64,000 nt of DNA from an uncultured Clostridia bacterium (GTDB taxonomy: Bacteria; Bacillota; Clostridia; TANB77; CAG-508): NCBI GenBank assembly GCA_948777935.1, contig CAQDYY010000001.1, positions 434,001 through 498,000 on the forward strand, in the 5' to 3' direction. The translations under genes were made by a program, and so were the position numbers. This document shows, one piece after another, positions 1-8,465 of this stretch (positions are counted from its first letter, which is position 1; the number at the start of each line of letters is the position of its first letter). The notes beneath the pieces were generated by a model. The model was not told the origin of the DNA. It did not search any database and worked only from the letters and a program-made list of their open reading frames with translations.

Positions 1-519
1 ATCTATTTTAGGATCTGCTGAATAGACTCCATCAATAGTTTTTGCAAGTAAAATAATTTCTGCATTGATTTCTGCTGCACGAAGTGCTGCTCCTGTATCT
101 GTAGAAAAATATGGGTTTCCTGTTCCACATGCAAATATAACGATTCTTCCTCTTTCTAAATGTTTTACTGCTTTTCTTCTAATATATGGTTCTGCAATTT
201 GTCTCATTTCAATTGCTGTTTGAACTCTAGTTTTTAATCCTCTTGCTTCTAATGCATCTTGAAGTGCTAATGCATTCATTGTTGTTGCAAGCATTCCCAT
301 GTAATCTGATGTTGTTCTTTCCATTTCATGCCCATATTTTCCTCTCCAGAAGTTTCCTCCTCCAACAACAATTCCAACTTCTACTCCTAAATCCACAACA
401 TTTTTAATTTGGTCACATATGCTTCCTATAACATCAGCATATACACCTGTTTTTTTGTCTCCTGCTAATGCTTCTCCACTTAGCTTTAGTAAAACTCTTT
501 TATATTTTACTTCCTCCAC
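1..519 (-). CDS. pyrH: UMP kinase, N-terminal part (gene runs off the window)
   Basis: Phosphorylates UMP to UDP in cytosolic pyrimidine nucleotide synthesis. The minus-strand translation begins VEEVKYKRVLLKLSGEALAG, followed by a GGGNFWRG glycine loop, the ERTTSDYMGMLATTMNALAL segment and LAKTIDGVYSADPKID. All are hallmarks of bacterial PyrH in the amino acid kinase superfamily. About 173 residues are present of the usual ~235-240; the C-terminus lies off the left edge. I chose the GTG at 519, which has GGGAGAG about 9 nt upstream; an ATT six bases further upstream is a weaker alternative. In many Firmicutes pyrH is followed by frr, which would be outside the window. No oddities are visible. 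Confidence 0.93.
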   Translation of the reverse strand, partial: MEEVKYKRVLLKLSGEALAGDKKTGVYADVIGSICDQIKNVVDLGVEVGIVVGGGNFWRGKYGHEMERTTSDYMGMLATTMNALALQDALEARGLKTRVQTAIEMRQIAEPYIRRKAVKHLERGRIVIFACGTGNPYFSTDTGAALRAAEINAEIILLAKTIDGVYSADPKID

Positions 520-637
520 AAAAATACACTCTCCCTATATTTATATTTTATCGTTTCCTATTCTATCATATATTCTTTAAATTTTGCACTACTTTTTAAG
601 AAATTCTTAAATTTTATTAATTAGTTATTTTTAAATA

Positions 638-692
638 AGAAAAATAGAGTCCTTAAGTAAATTTTATCAATTTTTTAAAGACTCTATTTTTC
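638..692 (-). terminator. Terminator of glmU
   Basis: On the minus strand just after the glmU stop there is a 12-bp hairpin, AAAAATAGAGTC paired with GACTCTATTTTT, separated by an AT-rich loop of about 28 nt. The stem ends in a T-run, as in a rho-independent terminator. Confidence 0.7.
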
Positions 693-693
693 T

Positions 694-1953
694 CTATTTT
701 CTATTCCAACCTTCTTTATTTGTTTGTCTTTGTCTTGCAATGGCAAGTGAATCATCTGGTACATCATCTGTTATTGTAGACCCTGCTGCAACAAATGTAT
801 TTCTTCCTAAATTTACTGGTGCTACTAAATTTGTATTTGAACCAATAAAAGAATTTTCTCCTATTATAGTTTTACTTTTATTAAATCCATCGTAGTTGCA
901 TGTAATTGTTCCACATCCAATGTTGGTTTTTCCACCAATTTCACAATCTCCCATATATGAAAGATGTGGTACTTTAGTGCCTTCTCCAATTATTGCTTTT
1001 TTTACTTCTACAAAACTTCCTATTTTTACTTTATCACTTAACCTACATCCTTCACGAATGTACGCATTTGGTCCAATTTCACAATCCTCTCCTATTATTA
1101 CCCCTGATTTAATAGTGGTATTTGGATGAATAACTGTATCTATTCCTATTTCTACATCATCATATATATATGTATTGTTAATATCTTCTATTGTTACACC
1201 ATTTTTCATATGTTCTGTATTAATTCTAAGTTGTAATGCCTTAGTTAAAATTTGTAAATCCATTCTATCATTTATTCCTAGCACTTCTGCATTATCTGAT
1301 ACTACAATAGAACCTGTTTTTAAGCCTTTATCATACATAATTTTAATAACATCTGTTAAATAATACTCTTTTTGTACATTATCATTATTTAATTCCTTTA
1401 GCGCACTTTGTAGTTCTTCTATATCAAAGCAATACATACCAAGGTTTACTTCTCTTATTTGTTGTTGTTCTAGTGTACAATCTTTGTGTTCAATAATTTG
1501 TTTAATATTACCTTTTTCGTCATGTATAATCTTTCCATAAGGTAATATATTATCATGAACCATTGTTAAAATTGTAGCACTTTCTCCCCTTTCATTTGAT
1601 ACTTCTACAAGTTTTTTTAAAGTTTCTGGTCTCATAATTGGATGATCTCCATTTAATACTAAAACCTTTCCTTTTCTTCCTTCTAATAATTTAGCTGCCT
1701 GTATAACAGCATGCCCTGTCCCTAATTGTTCCTCTTGCACTGCATATTTTACTGTATCTTTTAATACATCTTCTATTTGCTCTTTTTGGTATCCTACAAC
1801 AGTAATAACTTCTTCTATTCCTGCTCTTTTTACATTTTCTACCGCTCTTCTAATTATTTCTTTTCCATATATTTTATGTACTAATTTTGATTTTTTAGAT
1901 TTCATTCTTGTACCTTTTCCTGCTGCCATTACAATAGCTACTGCTTGTTCCAT
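694..1953 (-). CDS. glmU: Bifunctional GlmU: glucosamine-1-P acetyltransferase / UDP-GlcNAc pyrophosphorylase
   Basis: Makes UDP-N-acetylglucosamine for peptidoglycan and teichoic acids. It acetylates glucosamine-1-phosphate and then uridylates it. The N-terminal nucleotidyltransferase domain (about 1-225) carries the signature AIVMAAGKGTRMKSKKSKLVHK, plus QLGTGHAV and NGDHPI. The C-terminal half (about 250-415) is a left-handed beta-helix of hexapeptide repeats, with HLSYMGDCEIG and GCGTITCNYDGFNK lining the acetyltransferase site. At 419 residues it is 30-40 shorter than typical GlmU; the missing part is the extreme C-terminal tail, and the catalytic regions look intact. It appears monocistronic, with its own promoter and terminator. 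Confidence 0.96.
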   Translation of the reverse strand: MEQAVAIVMAAGKGTRMKSKKSKLVHKIYGKEIIRRAVENVKRAGIEEVITVVGYQKEQIEDVLKDTVKYAVQEEQLGTGHAVIQAAKLLEGRKGKVLVLNGDHPIMRPETLKKLVEVSNERGESATILTMVHDNILPYGKIIHDEKGNIKQIIEHKDCTLEQQQIREVNLGMYCFDIEELQSALKELNNDNVQKEYYLTDVIKIMYDKGLKTGSIVVSDNAEVLGINDRMDLQILTKALQLRINTEHMKNGVTIEDINNTYIYDDVEIGIDTVIHPNTTIKSGVIIGEDCEIGPNAYIREGCRLSDKVKIGSFVEVKKAIIGEGTKVPHLSYMGDCEIGGKTNIGCGTITCNYDGFNKSKTIIGENSFIGSNTNLVAPVNLGRNTFVAAGSTITDDVPDDSLAIARQRQTNKEGWNRK

Positions 1954-2003
1954 ATAACATCTATCCTTTCTAAAGTCTATCTACTTTTAGATTTACGTCC
2001 TAT

Positions 2004-2032
2004 ATTCTATCATAAAAAAATATAGAATGCAA
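2004..2032 (-). promoter_or_regulatory. Promoter of glmU
   Basis: Sigma-A type: -35 TTGCAT (2032-2027), 17-nt spacer, -10 TAGAAT (2009-2004), about 50 nt upstream of the glmU start. Confidence 0.6.
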
Positions 2033-2164
2033 TCCCACTACATTTTATTCATATAGTGAGGTTTTTGTTAAATTTTTATAAAAATAGGAATAATCCTTTT
2101 TTTATTAAATATAAATTAATAAAGTTAATTTTGTACAAACATTTTTTGAGGGGGTAAATAATAA

Positions 2165-3643
2165 ATGGAAAATTTAAGCTTATATCAAGATATAGCAAAC
2201 CGTACAGATGGAGACATCTACATAGGAGTGGTAGGACCTGTTAGAACTGGAAAATCTACTTTCATTAAAAAATTTATGGATCTATTAGTCATTCCAAACA
2301 TTGATAATGAGTACAAAAAAGAACGTGCAAAAGATGAATTGCCACAAAGTGCTGCTGGTAGAACAATTATGACTACAGAACCAAAATTTGTTCCAAATGA
2401 AGCTATAGAAATTACTATTGGCGATAATTTAAAACTAAAAACTAGACTTGTAGACTGTGTTGGGTATCTAGTAAATAATGCTATTGGTTATTTAGAAGAC
2501 GAAGCACCAAGAATGGTAAAAACACCTTGGTCAGAAGAAGAAATTCCTTTTGAACAAGCTGCTGAAATTGGAACCAAAAAAGTAATACAGGAACATTCTA
2601 CTATTGGTATTTTGGTTACAACTGATGGTAGTATTACAGATATTCCAAGAGAAGACTACATTTCTGCTGAAGAGCGTGTAGTAACAGAATTAAAGGAATT
2701 AAATAAGCCTTTTATTATCGTTTTAAATTCTAGCGAACCATATTCTGAATATACTAAAGAACTTGCTAGAAAGTTAGAAGATAAATATCAAACTAGCGTA
2801 ATTCCAACAGATTGTTCTAATTTAAACAGTGATGATTTAAATGATATTTTTGCAAGAATTTTATATGAATTTCCTGTTGAGCAAATCAATATTAGCTTTC
2901 CAAAATGGGTAGATGGCTTAAATGATGACCACTGGTTAAAGCAAAGCTTATATACTCAAATAAAAGAGGCATTTTCAGATGTCAAAATACTAAAACAAGT
3001 AGATAAATCTATTAGTAAAATGTATAAAACTGATATTATCGATAAAACTTCTTTAGATGAAATATTATTAGGTAATGGTAATGTTAACATTTCTATTTGT
3101 TTAAAAGAAGAACTTTTCTATAAAATTTTAACTGAAATTTCTGGAGTAGAAATATGTAATGAAGGAGATTTATTCTCTACTATTACTACACTTGCTTCTA
3201 CCAAAAAGGAATATGATAAAATTGCATATGCTTTAGAAGAAGTAAAGCAAAAAGGATATGGAATTGTAACACCTTCTATGGATGAACTTATTTTAGATGA
3301 ACCAGAAATGGTAAAACAAGGTTCAAGGTTTGGTGTAAAACTAAAAGCTACTGCACCAAGTATACACCTTATTCGTGCAAATATAGAGACAGAGGTTTCT
3401 CCTATTGTTGGTAGTGAAAAGCAATCTGAAGAATTAGTTAATTACCTACTTTCTGAATTTGAATCTGATCCACAAAAAATTTGGGAATCTAATATATTTG
3501 GAAAAAGTTTACATGAACTTGTAAATGAAGGATTACAAAATAAACTTTGCCGTATGCCAGAAGATGCACAAGGAAAACTACAAGAAACACTAGAACGTAT
3601 AGTAAATGAAGGTAGCGGTGGACTAATTTGTATTATATTGTAA
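2165..3643 (+). CDS. spoIVA: Stage IV sporulation protein A (spore coat morphogenetic ATPase)
   Basis: SpoIVA is the ATPase that polymerises on the outer forespore membrane and forms the basement layer of the spore coat; it is made in the mother cell under sigma-E in studied species. The sequence opens MENLSLYQDIANRTDGDIYI, followed by the Walker A loop GPVRTGKST (about residues 24-32) and a LVDCVGYLV Walker B-like segment. Its length, 492 residues, is typical of the family. The C-terminus is short and hydrophobic (GGLICIIL), as expected for the membrane-anchoring end. The RBS GAGGGGG sits about 9 nt upstream of ATG. A strong terminator follows, so it is monocistronic. Its presence is the clearest single indication that the organism forms endospores. 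Confidence 0.97.
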   Translation: MENLSLYQDIANRTDGDIYIGVVGPVRTGKSTFIKKFMDLLVIPNIDNEYKKERAKDELPQSAAGRTIMTTEPKFVPNEAIEITIGDNLKLKTRLVDCVGYLVNNAIGYLEDEAPRMVKTPWSEEEIPFEQAAEIGTKKVIQEHSTIGILVTTDGSITDIPREDYISAEERVVTELKELNKPFIIVLNSSEPYSEYTKELARKLEDKYQTSVIPTDCSNLNSDDLNDIFARILYEFPVEQINISFPKWVDGLNDDHWLKQSLYTQIKEAFSDVKILKQVDKSISKMYKTDIIDKTSLDEILLGNGNVNISICLKEELFYKILTEISGVEICNEGDLFSTITTLASTKKEYDKIAYALEEVKQKGYGIVTPSMDELILDEPEMVKQGSRFGVKLKATAPSIHLIRANIETEVSPIVGSEKQSEELVNYLLSEFESDPQKIWESNIFGKSLHELVNEGLQNKLCRMPEDAQGKLQETLERIVNEGSGGLICIIL

Positions 3644-3646
3644 CCT

Positions 3647-3674
3647 AAAAAGTCGATTTTAAAATCGACTTTTT
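3647..3674 (+). terminator. Terminator of spoIVA
   Basis: Perfect palindrome AAAAAGTCGATTT/AAATCGACTTTTT starting 4 nt after the stop codon and ending in a T-run. Confidence 0.85.
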
Positions 3675-3745
3675 AAAGTTTCTCGTGTATAATTTTTCCC
3701 TTTTTGCTAAAAATATGACAAATACATTTAGATTGGAGTAAAAAA

Positions 3746-5461
3746 GTGAAACAAAATAAAAATGGTTCTGTAATGACATATTTTAAAGATTTATTTTGGT
3801 ATACGCCACATAAAGAATATAGTTTTACTATACCTGAAGCAAATAACAATGAAAATGCTACTTACACTGAAAATAATAACAATTATGAATCTCCTAAAAA
3901 TATATTTCCCAAAATTGGTACTAACTTAGAAACAATTACTACACTATATAATGCTATGATTAATAGTGATATTATTATAAGAGAATTTAGTTTAATTGCA
4001 AAAAACAAAGAATATAAGGCTTTTATTTTATACATTGATGGTATGGTCGATACAAAAATTGTAAATAACTTTGTATTAGACCCTCTTATGTTACGAAATC
4101 AAGCAAATACTTATACAAATCCTGAAGCTGATGTTTCAAAGGAAGTTGTAACAAATCATATTACTGTAAGAAAAGTAAAAAAATTCGACCTAGCTTCATA
4201 TATTTTAAACCACTTAATTCCACAAAATAGTGTAAAGCAAGTAGCTACTTTTGATGATGTAGCTTCCTCTGTCAATTCTGGAAATTGCCTTCTTTTTGTT
4301 GATACTTTAAATATCGCTTTTGATATTGATGCAAAAGGGTTTAAGCAAAGAAGTGTTGGAAAACCAGAAAATGAAATCGTTATTCGTGGTTCACAAGAAG
4401 GTTTTACTGAAAATATTCGTACAAATACTTCTCTTTTAAGGCGTTTTTGTAATAATGAAAAATTAATTATAGAAAATTTAGAAGTTGGAAATTTAACAAA
4501 AACAAAATGTGCAATTTGCTATATGAAAAATGTTGCAAATAATGATTTAATAGCAGAGGTAAAATATCGTATTAACAATGTCTCAGTTGATAGTATTATT
4601 TCTTCTGGTCAGCTAGAACAGCTTATATCTGATAATGGAAAGTTTAGTGTTCCTCAAATGATTTCAACAGAACGTCCAGATAATGCTACTAATTTCCTAT
4701 TATCTGGTAGAGTAGTTATACTAGTAAATGGTAGCCCATATGCTCTTATTGCACCGGGTACTTTTATTGATTTTATATCATCACCTGAAGACTTAAACTT
4801 AAAATATAAGTTCTCTAATTTACTAAAATTAGTTAGAATTTTTGCAATTATTTTAACATTACTATTACCTGGATTTTATGTAGCAATTACGAATTTTCAT
4901 CAAGAACTTTTACCTACTGAATTATTATTTGCTATTGTAGCATCTAGAGAAAACATCCCTCTTCCTATCATTTTTGAAATTTTAGTTATGGAGTTTTCTT
5001 TTGAGCTCATTCGTGAAGCAGGTATTCGTGTTCCCTCTCCTCTTGGTCCAACTATTGGAATTGTAGGAGCATTAATATTAGGACAAGCAGCTGTTGATGC
5101 AAATATTGTAAGCCCTATCTTAATTATTGTGGTTGCTATTACTGCTATTGCATCTTTTGCTATTCCTGATTATTCTTTTAGCTTTCATTTTAGGCTTGCA
5201 AGGTTTATCTATATTATATTTGGATATCTATTAGGATTTTTAGGAATTGCTACTTGCTTATTCTTCCATTTACTATTACTTGCAAGTTTAAATTCATTTG
5301 GTTATCCTTATTTACAACCTTATGTACCTGTAACAAAAGATTACAATGGACTATTATTGTCTCCTGCTTGGAAAAGAGAACATCGTGCTGATTTCTTAAA
5401 TACAAAAAGACCTAAAAAACAACCTGATATTAGCATGAAATGGAAATTTCCTAACAAATAG
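3746..5461 (+). CDS. Spore germinant receptor subunit A (GerA family)
   Basis: Inner-spore-membrane subunit A of a germinant receptor, which senses nutrients and triggers exit from dormancy. It has a long soluble N-terminal region (about 1-360) containing RNQANTYTNPEADVS-like and GSQEGFTENIRTN segments. Four to five membrane helices follow from about residue 365 (LLKLVRIFAIILTLLLPGFY), with the family-defining VPSPLGPTIGIVGALILGQA motif. It ends in a basic tail rich in K, R and P. The start is a GTG with GGAG about 9 nt upstream. It heads a ger operon A-B-C plus a probable small D subunit, although a 150-bp structured repeat separates A from B. SpoVAF-type paralogues resemble A subunits, but the following B and C genes favour a true receptor operon. 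Confidence 0.93.
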   Translation: MKQNKNGSVMTYFKDLFWYTPHKEYSFTIPEANNNENATYTENNNNYESPKNIFPKIGTNLETITTLYNAMINSDIIIREFSLIAKNKEYKAFILYIDGMVDTKIVNNFVLDPLMLRNQANTYTNPEADVSKEVVTNHITVRKVKKFDLASYILNHLIPQNSVKQVATFDDVASSVNSGNCLLFVDTLNIAFDIDAKGFKQRSVGKPENEIVIRGSQEGFTENIRTNTSLLRRFCNNEKLIIENLEVGNLTKTKCAICYMKNVANNDLIAEVKYRINNVSVDSIISSGQLEQLISDNGKFSVPQMISTERPDNATNFLLSGRVVILVNGSPYALIAPGTFIDFISSPEDLNLKYKFSNLLKLVRIFAIILTLLLPGFYVAITNFHQELLPTELLFAIVASRENIPLPIIFEILVMEFSFELIREAGIRVPSPLGPTIGIVGALILGQAAVDANIVSPILIIVVAITAIASFAIPDYSFSFHFRLARFIYIIFGYLLGFLGIATCLFFHLLLLASLNSFGYPYLQPYVPVTKDYNGLLLSPAWKREHRADFLNTKRPKKQPDISMKWKFPNK

Positions 5462-5504
5462 CTTACTAATATAATATATAAATACACACAAAGAAAATTT
5501 AGCC

Positions 5505-5656
5505 TTCATAGGTAATAATTATATAAATAACTACGAAGAATCTCGGAGCCATAAGTGGGGACCAATAGAAACCGTCAAAATGTGTTTACACATTTTGTAC
5601 AGTTCCACCCAGGAATGGCGACGGTTCGTAGGTATTTATATATTATTACCTATGAA
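5505..5656 (+). repeat. Structured repeat element, family D, copy 1
   Basis: A ~152-bp element between the germinant receptor A and B genes. Terminal arms (TTCATAGGTAATA... and ...TATTACCTATGAA) are inverted repeats of about 30 bp. The core (GAATCTCGGAGCC... to ...ATGGCGACGGTTCG) is almost identical to the copies at 23458 and 54939. Internal complementary pairs are GCCAT/ATGGC, ACCGTC/GACGGT and the hairpin AAAATGTG-TTTA-CACATTTT. This copy has a diverged segment (GTTCCACCCAGG) where the others have GTTTCATTGG, so one of the possible stems is weakened here. Function unknown. Confidence 0.8.
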
Positions 5657-5688
5657 TAGCACCTAAAATTAGAAAGGATTTGAATTTT

Positions 5689-6810
5689 ATGAATTCTACA
5701 AAAATAGGAACTTTTGAAGCAATTGCATTTATCGTTGTTATAATCTTAAATCAAATTGTATTAAACTTACCACAAAACTTACTAGATGAATGTGGTCCAT
5801 CTACCCCTCTTAATCTAATACTTGTTATTGCCTTTGTTTTCTTATTTTTGTTTATTATGCTAAAACTATGGAAACCATTTGGTAATAGCGACATTTTAGA
5901 CATTAGTGAATTTTTAGGTGGAAAAGTTTTTAAAACAATAATAGGTTCTATTTTTATTATATATTTTTTAATGATTTCTGGTACTCTACTTCGTAACTTT
6001 ACTGAAATGTTAAAACTAGTATACTTAGAAAAAGCCTCTATTTGCTTAATTGTTCTATTTTTTATTATAGCTTGTGCCGCTGCAAACAGATTTGGATTTA
6101 GAAGTGTTATAAGGTGTAACCTTATTTTTGTACCTATTGTTTTATTAAATTTACTTATTGCATTTTTTTGCTTATTTCCTCGTTTCGAATTAAATAGAAT
6201 TTTTCCTATTTTTGGATATGGTATAAACCAAACTTTTTTTACTGGAATGACTAATATATTTGCATTTACAGGAATTAGTTATTTATATTTCTTAAAGCCA
6301 TTTCTAAAAAAGCCCGAAAGCTTTAACAAGATTAGCTATATTTCAATAGGTATTTCTGCTTTTTACTTATTTTTAAGTATAGTCACACTTCTATTTTCCT
6401 TTGCAGATGTTTTAACTGTTAATGACCTTTCTTCTGTATATGTACTAATTCGTGGTACAGATTTTGGAAGATTTTTGCAAAGGCCTGATGCATTATTTAT
6501 TTTAGGTTGGATTTTAGTTCTTATGAGTTATATAAGTACTACTGTTTTACTAGTTAACCATATATTTAGCAAACTAGCAAAAATACAAGATACAAAGCCT
6601 ATGGTTTATTGTTTTTCTACATTATGTTTTATTTTTGCATTAATTCCAAAAAACATGGTTGCAATTAGATGGCTAGAAGATACTCTATTTCGTTATGTAA
6701 CAATTATTTTAGTATTTATAATTAGTTTTTGCATTCTTCTATTTGCGTATTTTAAACACAAAAAGCAGATGTCTTATGTACAAAAGGGGGGTTTAACAAG
6801 TGAAACTTAA
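5689..6810 (+). CDS. Spore germinant receptor subunit B (GerAB/ArcD/ProY permease family)
   Basis: Subunit B of the germinant receptor, an APC-superfamily-like membrane protein that in studied receptors binds the germinant. About ten hydrophobic segments span the 373 residues, beginning IGTFEAIAFIVVIILNQIVL. The typical segment FLGGKVFKTIIGSIFIIYFL and a short cytoplasmic tail (FKHKKQMSYVQKGG) also fit. I prefer the ATG at 5689, with AAAGG about 12 nt upstream. An in-frame TTG at 5680 lies only 3 nt from that site. The 3' end overlaps the start of the C subunit by 11 nt, indicating translational coupling. Confidence 0.92.
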   Translation: MNSTKIGTFEAIAFIVVIILNQIVLNLPQNLLDECGPSTPLNLILVIAFVFLFLFIMLKLWKPFGNSDILDISEFLGGKVFKTIIGSIFIIYFLMISGTLLRNFTEMLKLVYLEKASICLIVLFFIIACAAANRFGFRSVIRCNLIFVPIVLLNLLIAFFCLFPRFELNRIFPIFGYGINQTFFTGMTNIFAFTGISYLYFLKPFLKKPESFNKISYISIGISAFYLFLSIVTLLFSFADVLTVNDLSSVYVLIRGTDFGRFLQRPDALFILGWILVLMSYISTTVLLVNHIFSKLAKIQDTKPMVYCFSTLCFIFALIPKNMVAIRWLEDTLFRYVTIILVFIISFCILLFAYFKHKKQMSYVQKGGLTSET

Positions 6811-8038
6811 AAAACTTAGAACATTAATATGTCTTTTTCTTATTATAACTACTCTATTCTTTTCTCTTTCTGGTTGTTATAACTCTCAAAACATTGACCG
6901 TTTAGCTTATGTAGTTGCTATAGGATTTGATGTTGGCGAAAACAATAAGTTAAAACTAAGTTTTCAAGTTTCTGTACCCAGTAATAGTTCAGATGGAGGA
7001 AGTTCTTCACAATCCGATTCTTCTATTGTAACTTCAATAGAATGTTCTTCTTTTGATTCTGGTGTAAATATATTAAATAGCTATTTAAGTAAAGAATCAA
7101 ACCTTGCACATTGCAAAATTATTGTATTTTCTGAGGATTTTGCAAACAGAGGCATTTCAGAAACGCTATTTACATTAATGAATACAATAGATGTACGACC
7201 AGACTGTAATGTATTAGTTAGTAGATGTAGTGCAGAATACTTTTTGAATAACTCTAAGCCAATGTTAGAGAAACTTTCAGCCAGATATTATGAAATTGCT
7301 CCTACTACTAGTCAATATACTGGTTTAACAGAAAATGTAACCCTCAGCCAATTTTTTTCTGATTATACAGATACATTTAGGAGTAGTTTTGCTATTTTAG
7401 GAGGAATTAACTCTGATAATACTCATAGTGCAAATGTTGGTGAATCTCCAACTGAAATAGATGCTTCTAACAAAGCTAACGAAACATTAATTCATGGTAA
7501 GCCAAATATTGAAAATATTGGACTTGCGGTTTTTTATAAAGATAAATTAGTAGGAGAACTAACAGGGCTAGAAACCATTTGTCACCAAATAATCTGTAAT
7601 AGCTTAGATACTTGTGTTATTAATATACCAAGTCCTTTTGAAGAAGGTCAAACAATCTCCCTTAAACTTCGTTTAGTTAATAATACGAAAAATAAAGTAG
7701 AACTTGTAAATGGCACACCATATATTACATCAGATGTTACATTAGATGCACGTATTTTAAGTATGGATGAAAATTCCAAATATTTAACAATGGAAAACGT
7801 CTCTTTATTAGAAAAATCTGCTAATTTTTATTTAACTACCAAATTGCATGATTATTTATACAAAGTTTCAAAAGATTTGAAAAGTGATATTGATGGATTT
7901 GGAAAGTATATTGTAAAAGATTTTTTAACTATGGAAGAATGGGAAAATTTCAATTGGCTAGAAAATTTTAAAAATTCTTTCTTTGATGTTAAAGTAGAAA
8001 CAAAGGTAAAATCTGGATATATTTTTATGGAAAGCTAG
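6800..8038 (+). CDS. Spore germinant receptor subunit C (Ger(x)C lipoprotein)
   Basis: Subunit C of the receptor, a lipoprotein on the outer face of the spore inner membrane. A lipoprotein signal peptide (KLRTLICLFLIITTLFFSLSGC) ends in the lipobox LSGC. It is followed by the family signature YNSQNIDRLAYVVAIGFD, and by the C-terminal Ger(x)C domain with LKSDIDGFGKYI. Length 412 residues, slightly long for the family, with a Ser-rich stretch SNSSDGGSSSQSDSS near residue 62. The start is a GTG with AAAAGGGGGG just upstream, inside the end of the B gene. It is followed at once by the small hydrophobic ORFs at 8049-8223. Confidence 0.93.
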   Translation: MKLKKLRTLICLFLIITTLFFSLSGCYNSQNIDRLAYVVAIGFDVGENNKLKLSFQVSVPSNSSDGGSSSQSDSSIVTSIECSSFDSGVNILNSYLSKESNLAHCKIIVFSEDFANRGISETLFTLMNTIDVRPDCNVLVSRCSAEYFLNNSKPMLEKLSARYYEIAPTTSQYTGLTENVTLSQFFSDYTDTFRSSFAILGGINSDNTHSANVGESPTEIDASNKANETLIHGKPNIENIGLAVFYKDKLVGELTGLETICHQIICNSLDTCVINIPSPFEEGQTISLKLRLVNNTKNKVELVNGTPYITSDVTLDARILSMDENSKYLTMENVSLLEKSANFYLTTKLHDYLYKVSKDLKSDIDGFGKYIVKDFLTMEEWENFNWLENFKNSFFDVKVETKVKSGYIFMES

Positions 8039-8048
8039 GTGATATATT

Positions 8049-8147
8049 TTGAAAATTGTTATTGCTATTTTATCATTTTTTGTATTTTTAAAAACATTTT
8101 TTTATGGAATTTATGAATGGAAAGAACAAAAAAATAAACGGAGGTAG
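8049..8147 (+). CDS. Small membrane ORF, probable N-terminal half of a germinant receptor D subunit
   Basis: A 32-codon ORF with a TTG start, TAGGTGA upstream and one hydrophobic helix (IVIAILSFFVFLKTFFYGIY), followed by a charged tail (EWKEQKNKRR). It starts 11 nt after the C subunit stop. Some gerA-type operons encode a fourth, two-helix D subunit of roughly 60-75 residues after C. This ORF looks like the first half of such a protein. The second half is in another frame (8113-8223) and the frames meet at a run of seven A (8128-8134). Assignment by position and topology only. Confidence 0.45.
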   Translation: MKIVIAILSFFVFLKTFFYGIYEWKEQKNKRR

Positions 8148-8223
8148 TATTGCAATTTTTGTATTAAGCATTATTACTCTAATTGTTCCAACATTTTTAG
8201 TAAATTTACGAATTAACTTGTAG
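8113..8223 (+). CDS. Small membrane ORF, probable C-terminal half of a germinant receptor D subunit
   Basis: A 36-residue ORF starting ATG inside the previous ORF, MNGKNKKINGGSIAIF, with one hydrophobic helix (SIAIFVLSIITLIVPTFLV). No good ribosome site precedes the ATG. A CGGAGG at 8139-8144 lies inside the ORF, with only non-standard starts after it. Joined to the previous ORF by a shift at the A7 run, it would give a ~60-residue protein with two membrane helices and a polar loop, the expected layout of a D subunit. It may be a frameshift mutation, slippage, or a real small gene. Confidence 0.4.
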   Translation: MNGKNKKINGGSIAIFVLSIITLIVPTFLVNLRINL

Positions 8224-8244
8224 GATATTCTATTTGTACAATAT

Positions 8245-8439
8245 GTAGCTGTAACCTAAAATATTAAAATTTGAAAAGAAGCGTCTTGAAAGTAAATTTT
8301 GTATACGTATGTTTTAAAAATTTGTGGGAGAATCTCACACCCCTGTGAGAGGGGCCTACAAATTTTTATTACATACTGTGCAAAATTTATCTTGAACGAG
8401 CGGATTTGAAAATTTTATATATTTTAGGTTCACAGCTAC
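8245..8439. repeat. Long imperfect palindrome with pseudoknot-capable tip
   Basis: A 195-bp imperfect inverted repeat fills the gap between the ger operon and truB. Outer arms GTAGCTGTAACCTAAAATAT and ...ATATTTTAGGTTCACAGCTAC are complementary with small bulges, and pairing continues through AAATTTTG.../...CAAAATTT. Near the tip AAAAATTTGT pairs with ACAAATTTTT. Inside it, CTCAC/GTGAG (8334-8338, 8345-8349) closes a loop whose CCCCT can pair with the following AGGGG (8350-8354), an H-type pseudoknot. It is too elaborate for a plain terminator, though it lies between convergent genes and could also act as one. Confidence 0.6.
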
Positions 8440-8465
8440 AGTTTACAACTTTAAATATTTTATCA

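Noticed and set aside
8245..8439. Simple bidirectional terminator between the ger operon and truB
   Set aside because: The paired region is nearly 200 bp with internal pseudoknot potential and lacks a clean T-run; it may also terminate, but that does not explain its structure.
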